Notes under the pieces: model-generated | Told to the model about the DNA's origin: nothing | The model's database searches: none | What the model saw: the letters and a program-made list of their open reading frames with translations, nothing else | Shown here: piece by piece, positions 16,498-25,412 of the stretch | How the letters are laid out: each line of letters opens with the position of its first letter | How positions within the stretch are numbered: the first letter of the stretch is position 1 | NCBI GenBank assembly: GCA_002479255.1 | Contig: DLMJ01000019.1 | Coordinates: 28,501 to 92,500 of the forward strand | Direction of reading: 5' to 3' | Length of the DNA stretch: 64,000 bases | From: Candidatus Binatus soli | Lineage (GTDB): Bacteria > Desulfobacterota > Binatia > Binatales > Binataceae | Made by a program: the position numbers and the translations under genes

Positions 16498-17946
16498 ATG
16501 TCCAACGAATTGCTTGCTCCCGATAAATTCTTTCTTAACCGCTTCGGCGTGAGCGAGCGCAGTTTCGAGCGAATCCTCGGCACTGCGCTCGAACGCAAGG
16601 CCGATTACGCCGATCTCTACTTCGAGTACCGCAGCGCCGAGGGTCTCGGGCTCGAGGAATCGATGGTGAATCACACCAGCAAGAGCGTGAGCCACGGCGT
16701 CGGCGTGCGCGTGTGCGCCGAGGATCGCACCGGCTACGCGTATTCCGACGAAGTCACGATCGACAGGATGCGCCTTGCGGCGGAGGCCGCCCGCGCGATC
16801 GCCGATCAGCGCGGTACGACAGCGGCCGCGGTGCGGGTCGGCACTCCGGTCGCGCGTCATGCGCTGTACGATCTCGACAGCACCCCGCTCGAAGTTCCGG
16901 TGCAGGAGCGTGCGCGGCTGCTGAGCGAGATCGATCGCGTGGTGCGCGCCTCCGATCCGCGCGTGAAGAACGTGATGGCGTCGTTCGCGTGCGAGCGGAA
17001 GATCGTGATGGTCGTGAACAGCGACGGGCAAGTCGCGGCCGACGTGCAGCCGCTGTGCCGGCTCAACGTCACCGTAATCGCCGACGACGGCAAGGGTCGC
17101 CAGATGGGCTCCTACGGCGGCGGCGGGCGCGTCGAGTGGAACTACTTCATCGAAAATGACCGCTGGCGCGAGTACGCGCTGGAAGCGGCGCGGCAGGCGA
17201 TCGTGAATCTCGACGCGGTCGATGCGCCCGCGGGCGAGATGGTGGTCGTGCTCGGCCCGGGATGGCCCGGAATTTTGCTTCACGAAGCGATTGGCCACGG
17301 GCTGGAAGGCGACTTCAACCGCAAGGGCGTGTCGGCATTCGCGAATCGAATCGGCCAGAAAGTCGCGAGCGAACTTTGCACGGTGATCGACGACGGCACC
17401 ATCCCGAATCGCCGCGGCAGCCTGAACGTTGACGACGAAGGCACGCCCACTTCGCGCACGGTGCTGATCGAAAAGGGAATCCTGCGCGGCTATCTGCAGG
17501 ACCGGATGAACGCGCGGCTGATGAAGATGGCGCCCACCGGCAACGGACGGCGCGAGAGCTTTGCGCATTCGCCGATGCCCCGAATGACCAACACCTTCAT
17601 GCTTAACGGCGAATCCACGCCCGAGGAGATAATAAAGTCGGTCAAGAACGGCCTCTATGCGGTCAGCTTCGGCGGCGGACAGGTCGATATCACCAACGGC
17701 AAATTTGTTTTCTCCGCGAGCGAGGCTTACCTGATCGAGGACGGCCAGGTGACGCGGCCGGTCAAGGGCGCCACGCTTATCGGCAACGGTCCCGACGTGC
17801 TGACCCGGGTCTCGATGGTCGGCAACAACCTCGCGCTCGACGCCGGGATCGGGACCTGCGGCAAGGATGGCCAATCGGTGCCGGTGGGCGTGGGTCTGCC
17901 GACGATTCGAATCGACGGCATAACGGTCGGCGGCACGCGCGCCTGA
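16498..17946 (+). CDS. tldD: Metalloprotease TldD
   Basis: From the ATG at 16498 the product is 482 residues, against 481 in E. coli TldD. The zinc motif HEAIGH lies at residues 262-267, and the C-terminal domain ends VGLPTIRIDGITVGGTRA as in the family. TldD pairs with TldE to form a heterodimeric protease that trims unfolded peptides, for example microcin B17 leader or CcdA. The open frame extends 75 nt further upstream without family-like sequence. tldE follows 28 nt later. Confidence 0.97.
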   Translation: MSNELLAPDKFFLNRFGVSERSFERILGTALERKADYADLYFEYRSAEGLGLEESMVNHTSKSVSHGVGVRVCAEDRTGYAYSDEVTIDRMRLAAEAARAIADQRGTTAAAVRVGTPVARHALYDLDSTPLEVPVQERARLLSEIDRVVRASDPRVKNVMASFACERKIVMVVNSDGQVAADVQPLCRLNVTVIADDGKGRQMGSYGGGGRVEWNYFIENDRWREYALEAARQAIVNLDAVDAPAGEMVVVLGPGWPGILLHEAIGHGLEGDFNRKGVSAFANRIGQKVASELCTVIDDGTIPNRRGSLNVDDEGTPTSRTVLIEKGILRGYLQDRMNARLMKMAPTGNGRRESFAHSPMPRMTNTFMLNGESTPEEIIKSVKNGLYAVSFGGGQVDITNGKFVFSASEAYLIEDGQVTRPVKGATLIGNGPDVLTRVSMVGNNLALDAGIGTCGKDGQSVPVGVGLPTIRIDGITVGGTRA

Positions 17947-17953
17947 CAAATGG

Positions 17954-17971
17954 AATGAGAATGAGAATAAT
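17954..17971 (+). promoter_or_regulatory. Fur-box-like sequence between tldD and tldE
   Basis: The sequence AATGAGAATGAGAATAAT resembles GATAAT hexamer repeats of Fur boxes. The first 15 bases recur exactly, in reverse orientation, upstream of the metal efflux operon at 22842-22856. Here it sits just before the tldE ATG, inside an apparent operon, so it may be coincidental or overlap the ribosome binding region. Confidence 0.25.
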
Positions 17972-17974
17972 CTG

Positions 17975-19324
17975 ATGGCGACGGTTGATATTGAACTCGC
18001 CAACTGGGCGCTCGACGAGGCCAGGCGCAAAGGCGCCAGCGCGGCGGAAGTTCTGTGCGTGACCGCGGAGTCTCTTGCTGCCGGTGTGCGGCTGGGCGAA
18101 GTCGAGAAACTCAAGAGCTCGCGCGAGCGGCGGCTGGGTCTACGGGTGTTTTGCGGACAGTCTTCCGCGACCTCATCGACGGCCGAACTGGAGCGCGATT
18201 CACTGGGCGACTTCATCGCGAACACGGTCGAGCTTGCGCGCTTGTCGGCCGCCGATCCGTGGGCCGGATTGCCCGACCCTTCGATGCATCCGAAGTCATT
18301 GCCCGAGCTTTCGCTGGCGGATCCTGACAGCGGAATAGTGGCCGCGGATCGCGCGCTCGAGATCGCGCGCACCGCCGAGAACGCGGCGCTGAAATTCGAT
18401 CCGCGCATGAAGAACTCCGAGGGGGCCGAATTCAGCTCCGGGCGCGGCCAGATTCTGTTCGCCAACAGCCAGGGTTTTTCAGGCGAGTATTCCGGCACCT
18501 CGTACACCCTTGTCGTGCAGCCGATCGCGCAAGACGGCGACGCGATGCAACAGGGATTCTGGTACACCTCGAACCGCCGCTTCGGAAAACTCGAAGATGC
18601 GGAGTCGGTCGGAATAACCGCTGCCAGGCGGGCGATTCGCCGGCTCGGAGCGCGCAAGATCAAGACGATGCGCGCGCCGATCGTCTTCGATCCCGACATG
18701 GCTGCGGGATTGATTCGATCGATTGCCGGCGCAGCTTCGGGTCCCTCGCTGTACAAGGGAGCGTCATTTCTGGTGGGACAGTTGGGCAATCCGATCGCCG
18801 CCCCCGGCGTTACTATCATCGACGACGCGCTGATCCCCGGCGGTCTTGGCTCCAAGCCGTTCGACGGCGAGGGGTTGCCGACCTCCCGCAAGAACCTGGT
18901 GGACAAGGGCGTGCTCGCGACCTACCTGCTCGACTGCTATTCAGCGCGCAAGCTCGGTCTGGCTCCCACGGGCAACGCCGCGCGTTCGGTGGGCGAGGCT
19001 CCCAGCGTCTCGACCACCAATCTGTACCTGGCGCCCGGCAGCTATACGCCCGCGCAGATAATCGGATCGGTGAAGCAGGGACTGTACCTGACCGAGATCA
19101 TCGGTTTCGGCGTGAACATGGTCACCGGGGACTATTCGCGGGGCGCGGGTGGAATATGGATTGAGAACGGCGAACTCGCCTATCCGGTGAATGAAATCAC
19201 CATCGCGGGCAACCTGAAAGACATGATGGCCGGCGTCGAGATGATCGGCAACGATCTCAACTGGCGTTCATCCACCGTCGCGCCCACGATCAAGATAGCC
19301 GAGATGACGATCGCCGGGGCCTGA
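17975..19324 (+). CDS. pmbA: TldE/PmbA, metalloprotease partner subunit
   Basis: A 449-residue TldE/PmbA. It lacks the HExxxH motif of TldD, as expected for the catalytically inert subunit. Family segments include the N-terminal GASAAEVLCVTAES and the C-terminal GFGVNMVTGDYSRGAGGIWIENGE region, ending IKIAEMTIAGA. It sits directly downstream of tldD, so both subunits are probably made from one mRNA. No candidate peptide substrate gene is visible in the immediate neighbourhood. Confidence 0.96.
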   Translation: MATVDIELANWALDEARRKGASAAEVLCVTAESLAAGVRLGEVEKLKSSRERRLGLRVFCGQSSATSSTAELERDSLGDFIANTVELARLSAADPWAGLPDPSMHPKSLPELSLADPDSGIVAADRALEIARTAENAALKFDPRMKNSEGAEFSSGRGQILFANSQGFSGEYSGTSYTLVVQPIAQDGDAMQQGFWYTSNRRFGKLEDAESVGITAARRAIRRLGARKIKTMRAPIVFDPDMAAGLIRSIAGAASGPSLYKGASFLVGQLGNPIAAPGVTIIDDALIPGGLGSKPFDGEGLPTSRKNLVDKGVLATYLLDCYSARKLGLAPTGNAARSVGEAPSVSTTNLYLAPGSYTPAQIIGSVKQGLYLTEIIGFGVNMVTGDYSRGAGGIWIENGELAYPVNEITIAGNLKDMMAGVEMIGNDLNWRSSTVAPTIKIAEMTIAGA

Positions 19325-19467
19325 GCGCTTGCGATAATTTATTACAGGTATTTCGGCTCCGCTTGACCGAGGCGCGCATCTGAGCACCGCGACGGCCGAT
19401 GATGAATTTCAGTTTGCCCTAAACCGGAAAATGGTTAGCTTAATCAGCAAGGAAAACCGACGATCGC

Positions 19468-22080
19468 ATGAACGCCAACCGATTCACCGAAAAACTCCAG
19501 GAGGCGCTCGGGCGCGCGCAAAACGCCGCGCTCAGCGCGCATAACCAGGCCGTCGACGTCGAGCATTTGCTAGCGTCGCTGCTCGAAGATGACGAAGGCC
19601 TGGCGTCCTCGATCATGAAGCTGACGGGCGTCGATCGCGACGCGATCCGCCGCAAGCTCGCCGCCGAACTCGGCAAAATTCCGCAAGTAACCGGCGGCGG
19701 CTCTGACAGCGGGCAGGTTTACGCGACCCAGCGCCTGGGCCGGGTGCTGGCGCGCGCAGAGCAGGAGGCGGGCAAGCTCAAGGACGAGTACGTTTCGGTC
19801 GAGCACGTGTTGATCGCGATGCTCGATGAGCCGGGCGCCGCTTCGAAAATTCTGCGCGAAGCCGGTTTGACCCACGACAAGCTGATGGCCGTGCTCAAGA
19901 AGGTCCGCGGCAACCAGCGCGTCACCTCGTCGAATCCCGAGGCGACCTACCAGTCGCTGGAAAAATACGGCCGCGACCTGACCAAGCTCGCGTCGGCCGG
20001 CAAAATCGATCCGGTGATAGGACGCGACGAGGAAATTCGACGCGTAATCCAGGTTCTCTCGCGCCGCACCAAGAACAACCCGGTGCTGATCGGCGAGCCG
20101 GGGGTCGGCAAGACCGCGATTGTCGAGGGCCTTGCGCGGCGAATCGTTGCGGGCGATGTGCCCGAGGGCGTCAAGAATCGCAAGCTGGTCGCGCTCGACA
20201 TGGGAGCGCTGATAGCGGGCGCCAAGTTCCGCGGCGAGTTCGAGGAACGGCTCAAGGCCGTGTTGAAGGAGGTGCAGGAAGCCGCGGGCGAGATAATTCT
20301 GTTCATCGATGAGTTGCATACCGTCGTCGGCGCCGGCGCCGCTGAAGGCGCGATGGATGCGTCGAACCTGCTCAAGCCCATGCTGGCGCGCGGCGAACTG
20401 CATTGCATCGGTGCGACCACGCTCAACGAGTACCGCAAGTATATCGAGAAAGACGCGGCGCTGGAGCGGCGCTTTCAGCCCGTGATGGTCGAGGAGCCGA
20501 GCGTCGAGGACACCATCTCGATTCTGCGCGGGCTGAAGGAACGTTACGAAGTCCATCACGGAATTCGAATCAAGGACGCCGCGCTGGTGACGGCCGCGGT
20601 GCTCTCAAAACGCTACATCACCGATCGATTCCTGCCCGACAAGGCGATCGACCTGATGGACGAAGCGGCGGCCAAACTGCGCACCGAGAAGGAGTCGATG
20701 CCGGTCGAGATCGACGAGGTCAATCGGCGCGTGATGCAGCTGGAAATCGAGCGCGAGGCGCTCAAGCGCGAGACCGATCAGTCCTCGCGCGATCGGCTGC
20801 AGAAACTCGAGAAGGAGCTCGCCGAGATCAAGGAAAAGCGTTCGGGCCTGCAGGCGCAGTGGGAAACCGAAACGAGCGGACTGGAGAAACTCGCAAAAAT
20901 TAAAGCCGAGATCGAACAAACCAGGCTTGCGATCGAAAAAGCCAAGCGCGAGTACGACCTCAACAAGGTCGCGGAGCTGCAGTACGGCAAGCTCGCGTCG
21001 CTCGAAAAGGAGCTCGGCGCCGAGGAGCAGAAGCTCGTCGAGAAGCACTCCGGCGGCAAGCGATTGATCAAGGAAGAAGTGGACGAGGACGATATCGCCG
21101 AAGTCGTCGCGCGATGGACCAAAATTCCCGTCTCGCGCCTGCTCGAAGGCGAGGTGCAGAAGCTCGCGCATCTCGAGGAGCATCTGCACAAACGCGTCAT
21201 CGGCCAGGACGAAGCGGTGATCGCCGTTTCCGATTCGGTAATTCGCGCCCGCTCCGGACTCAAGGATCCCAACCGCCCGATCGGGTCCTTCATTTTTCTC
21301 GGCCCCACCGGCGTGGGCAAGACCGAACTGGCGCGCGCGCTGGCCGAGTTCCTGTTCGACAGCGAAGCCGCGATGATCCGAATCGACATGTCCGAGTACA
21401 TGGAGAAGCACACCGTCTCGCGGCTGGTCGGCGCGCCTCCGGGCTATGTCGGCTTCGAGGAGGGCGGGCAACTGACGGAAGCCGTGCGGCGCCGTCCGTA
21501 CTCGGTAATCCTGTTCGACGAGATCGAAAAAGCGCACGCCGACGTGTTCAATATCCTGCTGCAATTGCTCGACGACGGCCGGCTTACCGACGGTCACGGA
21601 CGCACGGTAGATTTCCGCAACACCGTTGTGATCATGACGTCGAATATCGCCAGCCAGATTATTCTCGGGTTCAAGGGACAGGACTACGAGAAGATGAAGG
21701 CGCAGGCGCTCGAGGTCTTGCGCCAGAGTTTCAGGCCCGAGTTTCTCAACCGGGTTGACGAGGTCGTCGTGTTCCATCCGCTGACCCGCGAAGAGCTGCG
21801 CCAAATAGTCGGCATCCAACTGGTGCGGCTGCGCGCGCGGCTCGAGGAGCGCAAGATCGAGCTCGAATTGACCGACAAAGCGCGCGATTATCTGGCCGAG
21901 CATGGCTACGATCCGTCGTATGGGGCGCGTCCGTTGAAACGACTCATCCAGCGCGAGCTCGAGACGGCGCTGGGGCGGAAATTGCTCGCGGGTGAGATTC
22001 GCGACAGTTCGCGGGTCACGGTCGATGCCGGCGCTCGAGGGCTGAAGTTCTCGAGCCAGCCGCTGGCCAGCGCCACGTAA
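19468..22080 (+). CDS. clpB: ATP-dependent disaggregase ClpB
   Basis: An 870-residue ClpB. The N-terminal Clp_N repeat domain spans about residues 1-145. Walker A1 is GEPGVGKT (209-216), the coiled-coil middle domain lies at about 400-530 (EIERE... then LQKLEKELAEIKEKRSG), and Walker A2 is GPTGVGKT (612-619). ClpB resolves protein aggregates together with DnaK. The start at 19468 gives MNANRFTEKLQEALGRAQ, the usual N-terminus. I looked for a CIRCE element or a clear heat-shock promoter in the 143-nt upstream gap and could not identify one. Confidence 0.98.
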   Translation: MNANRFTEKLQEALGRAQNAALSAHNQAVDVEHLLASLLEDDEGLASSIMKLTGVDRDAIRRKLAAELGKIPQVTGGGSDSGQVYATQRLGRVLARAEQEAGKLKDEYVSVEHVLIAMLDEPGAASKILREAGLTHDKLMAVLKKVRGNQRVTSSNPEATYQSLEKYGRDLTKLASAGKIDPVIGRDEEIRRVIQVLSRRTKNNPVLIGEPGVGKTAIVEGLARRIVAGDVPEGVKNRKLVALDMGALIAGAKFRGEFEERLKAVLKEVQEAAGEIILFIDELHTVVGAGAAEGAMDASNLLKPMLARGELHCIGATTLNEYRKYIEKDAALERRFQPVMVEEPSVEDTISILRGLKERYEVHHGIRIKDAALVTAAVLSKRYITDRFLPDKAIDLMDEAAAKLRTEKESMPVEIDEVNRRVMQLEIEREALKRETDQSSRDRLQKLEKELAEIKEKRSGLQAQWETETSGLEKLAKIKAEIEQTRLAIEKAKREYDLNKVAELQYGKLASLEKELGAEEQKLVEKHSGGKRLIKEEVDEDDIAEVVARWTKIPVSRLLEGEVQKLAHLEEHLHKRVIGQDEAVIAVSDSVIRARSGLKDPNRPIGSFIFLGPTGVGKTELARALAEFLFDSEAAMIRIDMSEYMEKHTVSRLVGAPPGYVGFEEGGQLTEAVRRRPYSVILFDEIEKAHADVFNILLQLLDDGRLTDGHGRTVDFRNTVVIMTSNIASQIILGFKGQDYEKMKAQALEVLRQSFRPEFLNRVDEVVVFHPLTREELRQIVGIQLVRLRARLEERKIELELTDKARDYLAEHGYDPSYGARPLKRLIQRELETALGRKLLAGEIRDSSRVTVDAGARGLKFSSQPLASAT

Positions 22081-22113
22081 TGCTACTTTTGCCTTCGGCA
22101 TGAGAAGGCGGGT

Positions 22114-22716
22114 ATGCTCGGGGTGGTTGTCATAAAGAAGCAGAGCCGGGAGATTTTCAGAAAAGTGATTGGTCCGCATTCCAGGGTGATTCGCGCCGCG
22201 GGATTGATGCTCGCCGTTGCGATTGCGATCGCGGCGATCCCGGCGCCGGCTGCTTGTTTCCCGTGGAGTATCGACATGTACCGCGGGCCGGAGATTCAGC
22301 CGTTCGCCGAGGCGCCGCGCGTCACTCCCGCGGACACAATTCCGGTTCATGGCGGAGAACCGCCGATGAGCCTCGAGCAGGCGGCGATCAAGATGCACAA
22401 CCCCTTGCAGGCGACGCCGGAAAATCTCGCCAAGGGTAAAGAGCAGTTCAATGCCTACTGCGCGCCGTGTCACGGAGAATCGGCGCAGGGTAACGGCCCC
22501 GTCGCGCACATCCTGGCAAAGCCGCCGAAAAGTCTGCTCATTGGCGTCATCAAGGATCGTCCCGACGGCTATATCTACGGCGTGATCCGCGACGGTGTTC
22601 TGTCGAGTCCCTCCTACGCTGAAGAAATGCCCGCCGAGCAGCGCTGGCAGGTCGTGATGTACCTGCGATCGATGCAGAGTGCAGCGGCCGCAAAAGCCAA
22701 GGTCGCCGGCAACTGA
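22114..22716 (+). CDS. Secreted mono-heme cytochrome c, ActE-like
   Basis: A 200-residue protein with an N-terminal basic stretch and a hydrophobic segment (about 27-47) acting as signal or anchor. It carries one heme c site CAPCH (116-120) and a likely distal methionine in EEMPAEQRW (M172). The sequence around WSIDMYRGPEIQPF and the heme layout resemble the small cytochrome subunit (ActE) of alternative complex III. No other act genes lie nearby, so it may be a stand-alone electron carrier. Family is secure, precise role is not. Confidence 0.8.
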   Translation: MLGVVVIKKQSREIFRKVIGPHSRVIRAAGLMLAVAIAIAAIPAPAACFPWSIDMYRGPEIQPFAEAPRVTPADTIPVHGGEPPMSLEQAAIKMHNPLQATPENLAKGKEQFNAYCAPCHGESAQGNGPVAHILAKPPKSLLIGVIKDRPDGYIYGVIRDGVLSSPSYAEEMPAEQRWQVVMYLRSMQSAAAAKAKVAGN

Positions 22717-22833
22717 CGGTTGCCGGCGCGGCGCCCGCCAGCCTTCCACAATTGCGATCCGAAGGAGTGCTTTCGGTCGTCGATTCAAATCGGTTTAATT
22801 GATTATCGATTGCTGACGCGGCGTGGCTAGTAT

Positions 22834-22857
22834 AGAGATTGATTCTCATTCTCATTT
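22834..22857 (-). promoter_or_regulatory. Putative Fur-type box upstream of the metal efflux operon
   Basis: On the - strand this reads AAATGAGAATGAGAATCAAT..., tandem GAGAAT repeats similar to Fur/metalloregulator boxes (GATAAT repeats). It lies about 130 nt upstream of the outer membrane channel gene in an otherwise gene-free 273-nt gap. The 15-base core is identical to a copy at 17954-17968. Metal control of an RND exporter is plausible; the assignment is by resemblance only. Confidence 0.4.
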
Positions 22858-22989
22858 AGGTTAAACACAAATAATTCACGTCAGGCGATGGAACCTTTCC
22901 GAGCCGACTGCGTATTGCCATGGGCGAGGTGGATCGAGGAGTTGCGAGAAGCGAGCGGTTTTCCGAATAGCGCGGCGTGAGGAACCCCG

Positions 22990-24252
22990 ATGCGAACAAA
23001 GTCTCTCCGGATCGTTCTTGTGTCGCTCAGTCTATTGAGCGTTCCCGCCCACGCGAGAGCCGAGGTCATGTCGCTTCAGCAGGTTGTAGCCGAGGTTCAA
23101 ACTCAAAATCCGCAGGTTCGCGGGGCGCTTCATCGATGGGAATCGGCAACTCACCACATAATTCAAAACTACACGCCGGCGGATCCGCAGTTCACGTTTC
23201 TGGATTCAGACAGCCCTGATCATTGGCTCGGCGGCGGCACCGATCTTCACAATGTCACGGTCACTCAGTCCTTGCAGTTCCCGGGAAAGGGTCTGCTGCA
23301 GGGCCAAGAGGCAAAACGGACTGCCGAGATCGCGCGGCTTACCTACTTTGCCGCTGTTCGCGACATCAAGGCACAGGCGGAAACCGGCTATTACCAGCTC
23401 CAGCTCGATAACGCCCTGATCGATCTCTTCACCGAAAACGTCGCGAACCTTGAGCGGGTTCAGAAGGTCACCCAAATCGCGTATGCGGCGAGCATGGTAA
23501 CCCAGGGCGACTACATCAACGGCCAGTTCGCACTCGAAGCAGACCGGGAAACGCTGCGTCAGGGGCGAGTTACGGTTGCAAACGATAAGACTGCCCTGAA
23601 TGTCTTACTTGCCCGGCGCCCGGACGAGCCATTGGAAGTCGATCGTGCCTTCGACCTTGCGCCCTTCGAAACCAGTCTCGATGAGATCGTCGCGCGCGCG
23701 ATTGCCGCGCGTCAGGAGATTCTCCAAGCCGCCCTCGCCCAGCAAAACCAGAGTACCGCGCTGACACTGGCGCGTCTCGAATACGCGCCCGACTATTCGC
23801 TGGGTTTCACCTTCGATCATTACCTGATTGCCAGCTGGGCGCCGACGCTGAGTCACACCGAAGACTACAGCTTCACCGTAGGCTTCAACGTGCCGATTTT
23901 CTTCTGGGCCAAGAACGAAGACATCGCGAAAGCCCATCAGGATCTGGAGGCCGCCAAAGAAGACCTCTCGTCGATCCGCATCCAGACCGCGGGGCAAGTC
24001 ACCACGCTCTATCGCCAGATACTTCGTTCGCGCGAAACCGCGCTCCTGTATAGAGATACGCTTATCCCACTCGCACGTCAGGCATTCGAGGTCATGATGG
24101 TCGCGTACCAGAACGAGAAGGTTGATTTTACCACGCTCATATCGGCGTTCCGTCAGGAAAGCGATTCAAGGGCGACGTATCTGCAGGCGGTGAATCAGCT
24201 ATTGGCGGGGAAAGTGGCCATCGAGCAGGCGGCGGGAGGAAATCTCCAATGA
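22990..24252 (+). CDS. TolC/CusC-family outer membrane efflux channel
   Basis: A 420-residue protein with a signal peptide ending near SVPAHARAE, then two outer-membrane efflux (OEP) repeats of long helices and beta strands (FTFLDSDSPDHWLGG..., VTQSLQFPGKGLL; second repeat near YSLGFTFDHYLIASW, FNVPIFFWAKNEDIAKAHQ). It forms the trimeric exit duct of a tripartite pump. The stop overlaps the adaptor start by 4 nt (ATGA). The set of three genes fits heavy-metal export; the metal is not shown by this protein. Confidence 0.9.
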   Translation: MRTKSLRIVLVSLSLLSVPAHARAEVMSLQQVVAEVQTQNPQVRGALHRWESATHHIIQNYTPADPQFTFLDSDSPDHWLGGGTDLHNVTVTQSLQFPGKGLLQGQEAKRTAEIARLTYFAAVRDIKAQAETGYYQLQLDNALIDLFTENVANLERVQKVTQIAYAASMVTQGDYINGQFALEADRETLRQGRVTVANDKTALNVLLARRPDEPLEVDRAFDLAPFETSLDEIVARAIAARQEILQAALAQQNQSTALTLARLEYAPDYSLGFTFDHYLIASWAPTLSHTEDYSFTVGFNVPIFFWAKNEDIAKAHQDLEAAKEDLSSIRIQTAGQVTTLYRQILRSRETALLYRDTLIPLARQAFEVMMVAYQNEKVDFTTLISAFRQESDSRATYLQAVNQLLAGKVAIEQAAGGNLQ

Positions 24253-25379
24253 CGTTGATCAGGCCTTCCCGGCCGCGGCTACTGGTCACTTGGTTACTCG
24301 CAGTGATTGCGAGCGCGACGATTGGTTGCGGCCGTTCTCCAAGCGTTACTGCAAATGACCAGCCGGGTCTGGAATTGCCGAAATTTATTCACCAGGGACA
24401 AGGTCCCGAGTTGATGGAACTGGCTCAGGCGGATTTGCCGGGCATGACTATGACGACCATCCAATCGGTCGATCTACCCGGGACTCTGGAAACGTCGGGG
24501 CAGGTTACCTTCGACGATCGTCGAGTGGCCTCCATTATTTCGCGGGTGGCAGGCCGTATCGAGGAAGTGCGGGTCTCGCAGTGGGATTATGTTCAACGCG
24601 GCCAGGCGATCGCCACGCTCTACAGCCCGGACATCATGACTGCTGAGGCGGAGTATCTTCAAGCCAAGGACTCTGTTTCCAAGCTGGCGGGCATCAATAA
24701 TGGCGAGTTCGGACGCGCGATGCTGGAAGCATCGAGACGAAAGCTAGACCTACTGGGGATCGAGCCTGAGCAGATAGCGAAGATCACGGTACCGGCTCCA
24801 ACCTTCGTGATGCACGCACCGATAAGCGGAAATATAGTTCAGAATCAGACCCTGCGCGGTTCGGCGGTTAATCCCGGCGACGTATTGTATTCACTCGGCA
24901 CACTCGAAGACGTCTGGATTACCGCAGACATCTACGAAGATGAGCTTGCTCGCGTGAAACCCGGGCAGGAGCTCTCAGCGGTCACCACCGCATACCCCGA
25001 CGAGACTTTCCATGGAACGATTGCACGGATCAGTCCCAACGTCGATCCGACCACGCATACTGCCCAGATTCGCTGCGAAGTAAAGAATCCCGGTTTTAAG
25101 TTGAAGCCGCAAATGCTCGCGCGCGTCACGATCGCGGTGCGGCCCGGGCAAGCGCTGCTAGTGCCGCTGGACGCACTCGTGTTTGAAACCGACAAGTACT
25201 TCGCATACGTCGATGCCGGTAACCACATGCTCGAACGGCGCACGGTCGTGATCGGTGCGTGGGATCAGGAAGGCTATGCACGCGTGATCTCAGGACTAAG
25301 AGCGGGCGATCGCGTCGTCACGGGTGAGACAATCCAGGTCAACGCCCTCTGGCATCAAGCACGCGGAGAGAGCTCATAG
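24249..25379 (+). CDS. Periplasmic adaptor (membrane fusion protein), CusB/HlyD family
   Basis: A 376-residue adaptor with an N-terminal membrane segment followed by TIGC, a possible lipobox (cysteine near residue 27). Barrel-sandwich hybrid elements (ISRVAGRIEEVRVSQWDYVQ and APISGNIVQNQTLRGS), an alpha-hairpin around AEYLQAKDSVSKL and a beta-barrel/MP domain follow. It links the RND pump to the outer channel. It overlaps the channel gene and is 33 nt before the pump gene. It lacks the methionine-rich N-terminal metallochaperone segment typical of CusB. Confidence 0.9.
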   Translation: MTLIRPSRPRLLVTWLLAVIASATIGCGRSPSVTANDQPGLELPKFIHQGQGPELMELAQADLPGMTMTTIQSVDLPGTLETSGQVTFDDRRVASIISRVAGRIEEVRVSQWDYVQRGQAIATLYSPDIMTAEAEYLQAKDSVSKLAGINNGEFGRAMLEASRRKLDLLGIEPEQIAKITVPAPTFVMHAPISGNIVQNQTLRGSAVNPGDVLYSLGTLEDVWITADIYEDELARVKPGQELSAVTTAYPDETFHGTIARISPNVDPTTHTAQIRCEVKNPGFKLKPQMLARVTIAVRPGQALLVPLDALVFETDKYFAYVDAGNHMLERRTVVIGAWDQEGYARVISGLRAGDRVVTGETIQVNALWHQARGESS

Positions 25380-25412
25380 CCGGGCGGTCTATCGCCTTCA
25401 AGGGTTAAAGCG

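Noticed and set aside
16480..18906. 808-codon - strand frame over tldD/tldE
   Set aside because: Covers two well-supported proteases on the + strand; its sequence matches no family.
19325..19467. Possible heat-shock promoter or CIRCE element before clpB
   Set aside because: TTGACC occurs near 19362 but no matching -10 or inverted repeat TTAGCACTC-N9-GAGTGCTAA is found.
20605..22788. 727-codon - strand frame over clpB and the cytochrome
   Set aside because: Opposite to clpB with intact Walker motifs; low-complexity basic sequence.
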